Source of the DNA: Enoplolaimus lenunculus
Lineage: Eukaryota; Nematoda; Enoplea; Enoplida; Thoracostomopsidae
Length of the DNA stretch: 64,000 nucleotides
Reading direction: 5' to 3'
NCBI GenBank assembly: GCA_030248215.1
Contig: JASANG010001003.1
Coordinates: 1-64,000 of the forward strand
Shown: piece after piece, positions 57,243-64,000 of the stretch
How the letters are laid out: every line of letters begins with the position of its first letter
Numbering within the stretch: the first letter of the stretch is position 1
Program-made: the position numbers and the translations under genes
The notes under the pieces: model-generated
Database searches by the model: none
What the model was told of the DNA's origin: nothing
Seen by the model: the letters and a program-made list of their open reading frames with translations, nothing else

Positions 57243-59642
57243 GTCAAACGTGTACTTTATCATTTTATTTTTTATATTCAACTCGACAGTTTTTATACTG
57301 CGCCAATAAAAGCTCATACTATTGGAGAAAATATTGTTAGCGACATTTACGGCATAAAAATTGGTCAAAGTTGTCGATCGAAGTCTCGTTAATATGTGAC
57401 ACGGAAAACTCTGTTCGTTTCCAGATCAAATTTGTGATTCCCAATGGCAACGGTTCATGATGTATAACTTCAACAAGAGTACGCAACTGGGTAGATTTTG
57501 TGTCAAGAATAAATGTACCCGGCACGCGATGCGTATATATTGCGCATAACCCTCTCCATTTGTGACTGGGTGAACCGTGAGAAAACAGAGAAAATTTCTT
57601 ATAGAAAATATACGGTAATCCTGATCTTATACTTGATTTATGATTACTGGTCGCTTTTGGTTTTTAATTGTGTTCATGTATCTAGTCGACACCCTTAAAA
57701 TATATGAGGGTGGGGTACATTTTTTATATCGAGCATATATATTATGGAAAGTTGCACATTCTAGTCCAAAGAATTCATTGTTCTACTCTCCACCGGCAAC
57801 ACTACACTGCAAAAAATAGTGAGTCAAATTGACTCCCTCCGAAATAGGCTCCACGGGACTACACAAACTGAGTCAAATTCGACTCACATAGTCGCACAAT
57901 TTGATACCATTTTTGGCAGTAGCGCAGAACACGTATGGTATCCTTTTTCGGTATATCTGCCAATCTTGCGCTAGATTTGAGGGCAATACAACTGAAATAT
58001 TTTGACAACATAACCACTAGACTAAAGCTAAATCATACTTAAATCACGTATGAGTGAGTTAAATACTGTGGCCGAATACTATCAGAATAAAACTTATAAG
58101 TACATGGCGTGACATCAGGACCTGGTCATAGCATCGTTTTTGAGACTAGTCCTATAAAGGGCTGGGTGGACAATTTTTTACAAATATGCGCGCTATGAGG
58201 ATGGCCCTAAATCCCATATAGAAAACCACACTTTCTACTCTAAGCCAACTTTGTCTTTGAAACCGACAGTTTCGTTTGAAGTTTTGATTTCTGTCAAAGG
58301 TTTTTAATAAAAATTTCTGTATTCCAAATTTAGCTGATGTTTTATGCTTAAAATCTGTACGAAGTTTGAACTTCAAGTCTTGACTAAGTGGCATCAATAA
58401 ACTACAAACATGAATAATTAACCAGCCATAAATATAGGACAAATAAAAACTGGGTATAAAAGTGAGCACTGGCCGTTGGGAACGATTTCGTCCAATGTTG
58501 TTTCATTACCAAATATTTTCTTGAGTGTTTGTAAATTCAGCAAAACTTTTTAAAACAGCCATCCGCGTCATAAAACAACATTTTGAAAACGATATCGAAA
58601 CACAATTTGTAATGATTTCACACAGGGGCGTACCGAGAGGAGGGGCCAACCGGCCGCGGCCCCTCCCCAATCGGAATCAGTTCGTGTGTCATAATTTACA
58701 TTAGACACAAAAATTACGCATAGCTTCTTGCTCGCTTCGCTCGATAGGTTGTTAATTATTCAATTTCAAAAAATTTTGCTTTTGGCGCTGTTCAATGGAA
58801 AACTTCGTCTATTCCTAACATAACCAGCTCAAATCTAAAGATAACAAAATTGTACAAAGGTTCATAGTTACACAATTGCTTGATGGGGGTGGTTTCCGGT
58901 TTAGTGATTTTGACCAAGCAGTTCATGAATGCAGCAACATTTTGAGACTCTTACAGAGTGATTTAATACTGAAACAATGTATAGCTTCTCGCTCGCTTCG
59001 GTTGCGAATACTTCAAAACTCACCCTAAATCCTGGCCACGAGATTTCCTACACTCTGTTTCATTTCTAAGACAAAAGTGTGCCAATAAAGACCCTACACT
59101 GAAGTTCTCTACTAGAGTTAAAAGTTTATACCATCTTAGTATTAATGTCACTGGGATAAAAATACATAGCTAAGAATGCTGTTGGGTAAAGAATTACGTT
59201 GCGTTTTGTTTTTTGCAAGTATATAAAGGTGACAATTTGAGAAGACGCGACTACACGAGCGCAAGATCATTTTGAGGCCTTTTAAACCGAGTGTACTATG
59301 TAACATTGCTTAAAGTTTCTTAACATGTCCTGTTCTAAACGTATAGAATCAACCACCGGGTACGCTGAATGACCTTTCTTTAGCATCTGCAATGAATGCA
59401 TCATGTGTAAACAAAGACTGATAAAGTACCCCTTCAAAATCAAAGACTGATGAAAGTATCTCGTCAAAATTACATTAACTAAAGCAGTAAGGGAAGGAAG
59501 AAATGAAAGGTCTTCGAGAATGGCATTTGTAGCATATGCACATAGCATGCCGGCATATTTCGATATACCTACAGTGCACAAAATGACATCGTTTCTGGTG
59601 TATTTGTTTGTAGCGATATTAACTTATGCATAGGCAAAGATA
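57243..59642. other. Intergenic region between cysteine-rich gene and POR
   Basis: Holds a truncated GAGTC-type MITE at about 57803-57910 and two short GCTCGCTTCGCTCG-like motifs (about 58730 and 58985). The open frames here have no recognisable domain or codon signal. The POR promoter should be near its right end; I see no clear core element. Confidence 0.6.
57803..57910. mobile_element. GAGTC-type MITE, left half
   Basis: Starts TACACTGCAAAAAATAGTGA and stops after the first internal CTGAGTCAAATTCGACTC block. Confidence 0.65.
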
Positions 59643-62600
59643 ATGGCGGACGACATTGTTGACGACTCTTCTGCTGGCTCCATTTTTGATATAGGCACCG
59701 TTGATATAGTGATAATTGTTATTGTGTTAGTCGGATTGTTATACTGGTACCTTAGAAAGAACAAATCAAATGATTCATCATACGATTTTGTGCCACTTCA
59801 AAGTCAAGGCCTGTTACGATCAGTATCAGAAACTGGATTTGTGACGAAAATGCAGCAGGCGGTGCGTGTATAGTATATATTTAAATTTCTTATTTATGTT
59901 CCAACTGAATATTGTGGTACGTTATCCAGCGATATAAAAACTCATATTAATTTATTTATGGTTTTGTATTTATCTGTAAGCGTATGTTCAATTTAAAATT
60001 TAGGGCCGCAACGTTGTTGTGTTTTATGGATCTCAGACTGGTACAGCGGAGGATTTAGCGGGCCGTCTAGCGAAAGACGCAACTCGTTATGGTATGAAAG
60101 CAATTGCTCTTGATCCAGAAGACTGTGATATGGTAAACTTAGCTTCTTTATGTAGTTTCGCTTAAATATAAGTTATGACGACGTGTTTCAACAACCGAAC
60201 GAACAGAAGTACCAAAATGTAATTGACTTACCATACGTCTGTTTGTGCTATGTATTAAAAACGTAACGTTATTAGGTTGCGTTTATCGATTGGAGATTGT
60301 TTAACCATCGGAGAGACAAAATACGGAGCATCAAATTTGAAATATGCTGAAGTTTATTGTTTACTTTGACCTGGCTATGGTTCGATATAACGATTTTTTC
60401 CTGTGTGGTCTTGTAGGAAGAATTACCAAGATTGAACGAAATAGAAAATAATTTGGTTATATTGTGTATGGCAACGTATGGCGAAGGAGATCCAACAGAT
60501 AATGCACAAGAATTTTATGAATACCTACAGCGAGGAGAAAGTGAATTAACCGATATCAATTATGCGGTATGAACTTTAAGAGGATAGTTATCAGATTGAA
60601 GAAAAAAGATTGGGGAAGTATATTATATTTCGGTTGATTGGGTATTCGTTGGGTTGCGGCGGAGTGGGGGGCATCAACCGGGCGCCGCGGGTTCGCAAAC
60701 GGGGGAAAGTATCTGATTGGGAGGGGTTTGCGGAAGATTCAATAAAGCATCTGTTGCACTAGCCAGTGTTTAGTTACGCATACCACTGAATACATAGTCA
60801 AAACCAACCATATATATAATGAACACGGGTCAAATATATAAGACATACGATTGAGACGGAACGGTATATTCATTTATACTAATGATGTTTTGTCAAATAT
60901 GTAAAGAATGTAAAATTAACTTTGGAAGAGGTGAAATATTGGCTGGGGGGGGGGCTAGACCGAGGGAAAATTATAAGTGGGGGGCATTTATTAGGTGGGT
61001 GCCAACGTAGTGAACCGCCAGGTGGTACTTATTTTAAGTGGGTATAGATCGTTCATAGAAATAGTAGTAACAACTGCATACACTTTTACTACACTACACG
61101 CTATCTTAGGTTTTCGGCTTGGGCAATAAAACGTACGAGCATTATAACGAAATGGGCAAATATTTCGACAAACGTTTGAAGGATCTTGGTGCAAACAGGG
61201 TGTTTACGCTGGGATTAGGAGACGATGATGGCAAGTAAGGACAATGTTCAGACTGCGCTTTTTTAAATAGCTTGTTACATTTGTGCCACACTGTCTGTTA
61301 ATAATATGTGACGGTATGAATTTGGTATTGGATTTCATAACGCGTGTTTGGTAACACTATTAGTAGAAATGTCCAAGGTCGGTACCAGAGGGTGCCGGGG
61401 CCATGCGGTACCGTGGACGGAATCAGAAAAACATTTACCTATCTGCTCGAATTCTAAATGAAAAAGATTTAAAACGGCTTCACCACATCGCAACACATTT
61501 CTGCTGGGCAAACTTATTTTTAAACACTAAAACAACACTGCAGTACACAAGTTTTTAACTCATGCCTAGGCAAAATGTCGCGTCACGCGAAATCATAACG
61601 CTACCGTACTCCGAGGTGCATGTTACGTAAAAAGTACATAAAATTTGAAGTTTAGTGTATTTTGCTGGGCCGGCTCCGTCCCTGTAAAAATCCTGGCCGC
61701 GGGACATCACTAATTTTTATTGTAGAATGAATTTACTATACTTTTGTCTGTTGGTGGTAAATCAAACTGAAATATATGGAACGAATTGTATAAATTAGTT
61801 TCGTAATATGTTTATGTTTATTGTTTTTTTATATTTTAGCCTTGAAGACGACTTTATGGTATGGAGAGAAGGATTTTGGCCTGCGGTTTGTGAACAATTT
61901 GACATTCAATCGATAGGCGAAGATATTAGGTAAAGAGGGTGCCGTATGCCATATTTCGCAATTGAATATTACCATGGTTAAGCAGATATTTCAGGAAATT
62001 TGAATTGTCTTAATACTTTTTTATGGTTGACTTAAGGTATTTAATTAAGTTTAGGTATGCTTTGCTAGATACCATCTCTAGCGTTGTTGAAATTATTGGT
62101 TAATGTTAGTTTTAAAGTAAGTTATTAAATATTAAGTTTAATTTTTACTACAATAAATGTTTAATATTCATTCCAATGTGTTTTTCATTGAGAACACATG
62201 GTCCGCGGAGAACTGTACATAACCATGCGGTTCTATTTTTTGGTTTCAGTATGCGCCAGTACACGTTAACCGTTCACGAAGATATTGACGAAGGAAAAGT
62301 GTTTGTTGGGGAAATTGCTCGCTTAAAATCATATCAAAATCAACGTCCGTGAGTTTTGTGTTGTTATTATTTATATTATTGTTTTAATGTTTTTGTTTTA
62401 TGTGTTTTGTTACGTAGTACGTAATTATGCATGTATACATTTATGTATTTCAATGGCATGGCTTTAGGGTGGCGCTGTAATTGTGGTGCGGCGCAGGACG
62501 GCACAAAAATAAGAAACTTTTGCCCAAATGCCAAATATTGGTGGCTGATCTCCTGGCGAGTAGCCAGAGTGAGATTTCAAAGCATCCTTTGTAGGGATGT

Positions 62601-63674
62601 AACGATACAAAATTTTTGCCGGGCATTACACGTGCGTTGTGGTACAGTACCGTACGATGCCGGACGTCATCAGTAGTATAGATCCACCCTTATTTTAAGA
62701 TATTTCATGTTTGGTGTTAGTTTTGAAGAAAAGTGGAACTAGTATTTATTTATTTCAAGTAATTTAATTGTTTACTGTAATGTATATAAATATTACGTTG
62801 TTCAGGCCGTTTGATGTGAAAAATCCGTATTTATCGCCAGTTGAAGTAAATCAAGAGCTTCATACGGGCGGCGACCGCAGCTGCAAACATATCGAATTTA
62901 ACATTTCTAACGCTAGAATGCGGTAAGTTGGCTCGGGTTTTGAGATGTTACGCATATCATTTAGTTTTTATGCGATGTTCACAATTTTGTCAATCATAGT
63001 CAGACGCTGCATTATTAAACGTTTATAACAGTACATCGATCTGAGCTCGTGCTCTGAAATGTGTGTGGCATCTATCACAAGGTTTAGTTGTAAGCTTGAT
63101 AACATAGGCGCCAGTGCTCACTTGAGTTAATCCACTTGTTTGTAGATGTTCAGATTAGCAGATGACACCGTTCGCATGTTTTGAACCTATCATGATTAAT
63201 TGGGGATAGGTATTACACATATTGGCCCATGTAAAGATCATGGGCGGAACGTTTTTCTGTGTGACTAGAAAATAGTAAGCTTAAGTTTTAGACTAATTTT
63301 TTGCTTGGCTTAGACATAGGCTTGGGCTTAGGAATTGCTGATTCTTACGCTTAGGCTTAGGCGTAGGAATAGGCTTATAATACTGTTCCGCCGCTGTTGT
63401 TTACATTGGCCCACATATTTGAGAATACCGCTGTTGATGTCATTTGCAAATTGATATATTATTAACATTATACTTTTGGCAAGTTTTTGGCACAGTTTCA
63501 GTTATTGTTATTGTCAATGGAGCAGTATTTTTGTCAATTTTGTTCTTAATTTCAGCTATGACGCTGGCGACCATTTGGGTGTGTATCCTACTAACGATTC
63601 TACGCTGGTTGCAAAGCTTGCTGAACTGCTTAATCTCGATCTCGGCATTACGTTTACGTTGACAAATGTTGATG
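59643..63674 (+). CDS. POR: NADPH-cytochrome P450 reductase, 5' part (exons 1-8)
   Basis: ER-anchored diflavin enzyme passing electrons from NADPH through FAD and FMN to microsomal P450s. Exons: 59643-59861, 60004-60132, 60417-60566, 61110-61234, 61840-61929, 62250-62348, 62806-62922, 63556-63674; phases agree and give 349 residues, about half of the usual 680. Seen: an acidic N-terminus, a membrane anchor around residues 19-40 ([13 protein letters not shown]), the FMN phosphate loop [10 protein letters not shown] (about 81), [11 protein letters not shown] with the FMN-stacking Tyr at about 137, [13 protein letters not shown] (about 167), LGLGDDDG, and the start of the FAD domain with [14 protein letters not shown]. 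The start ATG has A at -3 and G at +4. The gene continues past the window, so the NADPH-binding domain is not visible. Confidence 0.95.
60640..61030. other. POR intron 3 with G-rich tracts
   Basis: Contains GGGGGGCATCAACCGGGCGC, a run of ten G at about 60944 and GTGGGGGGCATTTATTAGGT. Similar G/C tracts occur at 39205-39556. Probably mobile-element debris; no coding signal. Confidence 0.5.
63223..63411. mobile_element. TTAGGC-type foldback MITE in POR intron 7
   Basis: Ends GGCCCATGTAAAGATCATGG and CGCTGTTGTTTACATTGGCC; interior GCTTAGGCTTAGGCGTAGG. Confidence 0.82.
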
Positions 63675-64000
63675 GTAACTCTTGGATGAGCTAATCGAAT
63701 TTGAAAAAACTTTCGCTATCGCTAGTGATATAGCAGAAAACAAAATTTTCCACTAAAAGCTGGCATTTTGGTAGCCCAATGTCGAGTTGGCGGAGTGCTT
63801 TTTCGGAGGTACCCCCGGATTCAACCCGGGAGGATCTGTTGAGTGGGGTTGGCTTTTTAGATGCCCAGAGCTAAAAATCGGGGGTTAAAACTTTCGCAAT
63901 TTTTTGCATTTTTAGCAATACTTTGCTTAAGTTTCCTTTGTTAGAGGTTAGAGGTGATGCTACCAGAATGTCTTTTGTCTTTTTTATTTTGAAGTATAAT
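63675..64000 (+). other. POR intron 8, start
   Basis: Begins with a GTAACT donor. Contains CCCCGGATTCAACCCGGG. No exon before the window ends. Confidence 0.6.

Noticed and set aside
57024-57368. 114-residue open frame
   Set aside because: Made by the CCTAAG hexamer runs of a TTAGGC-type MITE.
58152-58469. 105-residue open frame on the minus strand
   Set aside because: No family resemblance, AT-driven composition, no splice or start context that sets it apart.
59282-59581. 99-residue open frame on the minus strand just upstream of POR
   Set aside because: No recognisable domain; it lies over the expected POR promoter and has no supporting signals.

Overview
This window is nuclear DNA from an intron-rich invertebrate animal. 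The evidence is GT..AG introns throughout, AT-rich non-coding DNA, tRNA-derived SINE-like elements, many short inverted-repeat transposons (MITEs), and genes with conserved metazoan domains. A tunicate or another compact deuterostome-like genome would fit, but the sequence does not fix the phylum. Exons were placed by hand from splice signals, reading phase and recalled family conservation; no alignment or database search was run.

Layout. (1) Positions 1-21930 are dominated by a giant imperfect palindrome: left arm about 2021-11961, right arm about 11979-21930, with only about 17 bp between the arms. Each arm holds an animal haem peroxidase gene, head to head at the centre, and outside it the last five exons of the DNA polymerase alpha catalytic subunit gene. 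The right-arm peroxidase (13004-18808, +) reads cleanly through five exons. The left-arm copy (5163-11041, -) is frameshifted in its first two exons but identical in protein over its largest exon. Left of the left arm, 1-2020 holds a further rearranged set of polymerase exons. (2) POLA1, minus strand, 40418 to 20140: 36 exons whose lengths sum to 4611 nt (1536 codons plus stop), with motifs A, B and C and both zinc modules. Its exons 32-36 lie in the right arm of the palindrome. (3) 40.4-46.3 kb is a repeat-rich intergenic stretch with MITEs and a GC-rich 30-bp minisatellite. (4) 46306-56618 (+) is a secreted-type, cysteine-rich gene built almost entirely from phase-1 exons: four copies of an unassigned six-cysteine module, one TIL domain and two ShKT-like domains. 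(5) 59643 to the window end (+) is the 5' half of NADPH-cytochrome P450 reductase (FMN domain and start of the FAD domain).

The genes do not form a pathway. POLA1 serves DNA replication, POR serves microsomal electron transfer, and the peroxidase and cysteine-rich proteins look extracellular. The most notable points are the palindrome with its microhomology-like switch and mosaic arms, a peroxidase lacking both haem-ester acids, a modular six-cysteine domain I cannot name, an 82-bp array carrying a frame-neutral mini-exon candidate, and MITE families that scatter AP-1-like sites and telomere-like hexamers.
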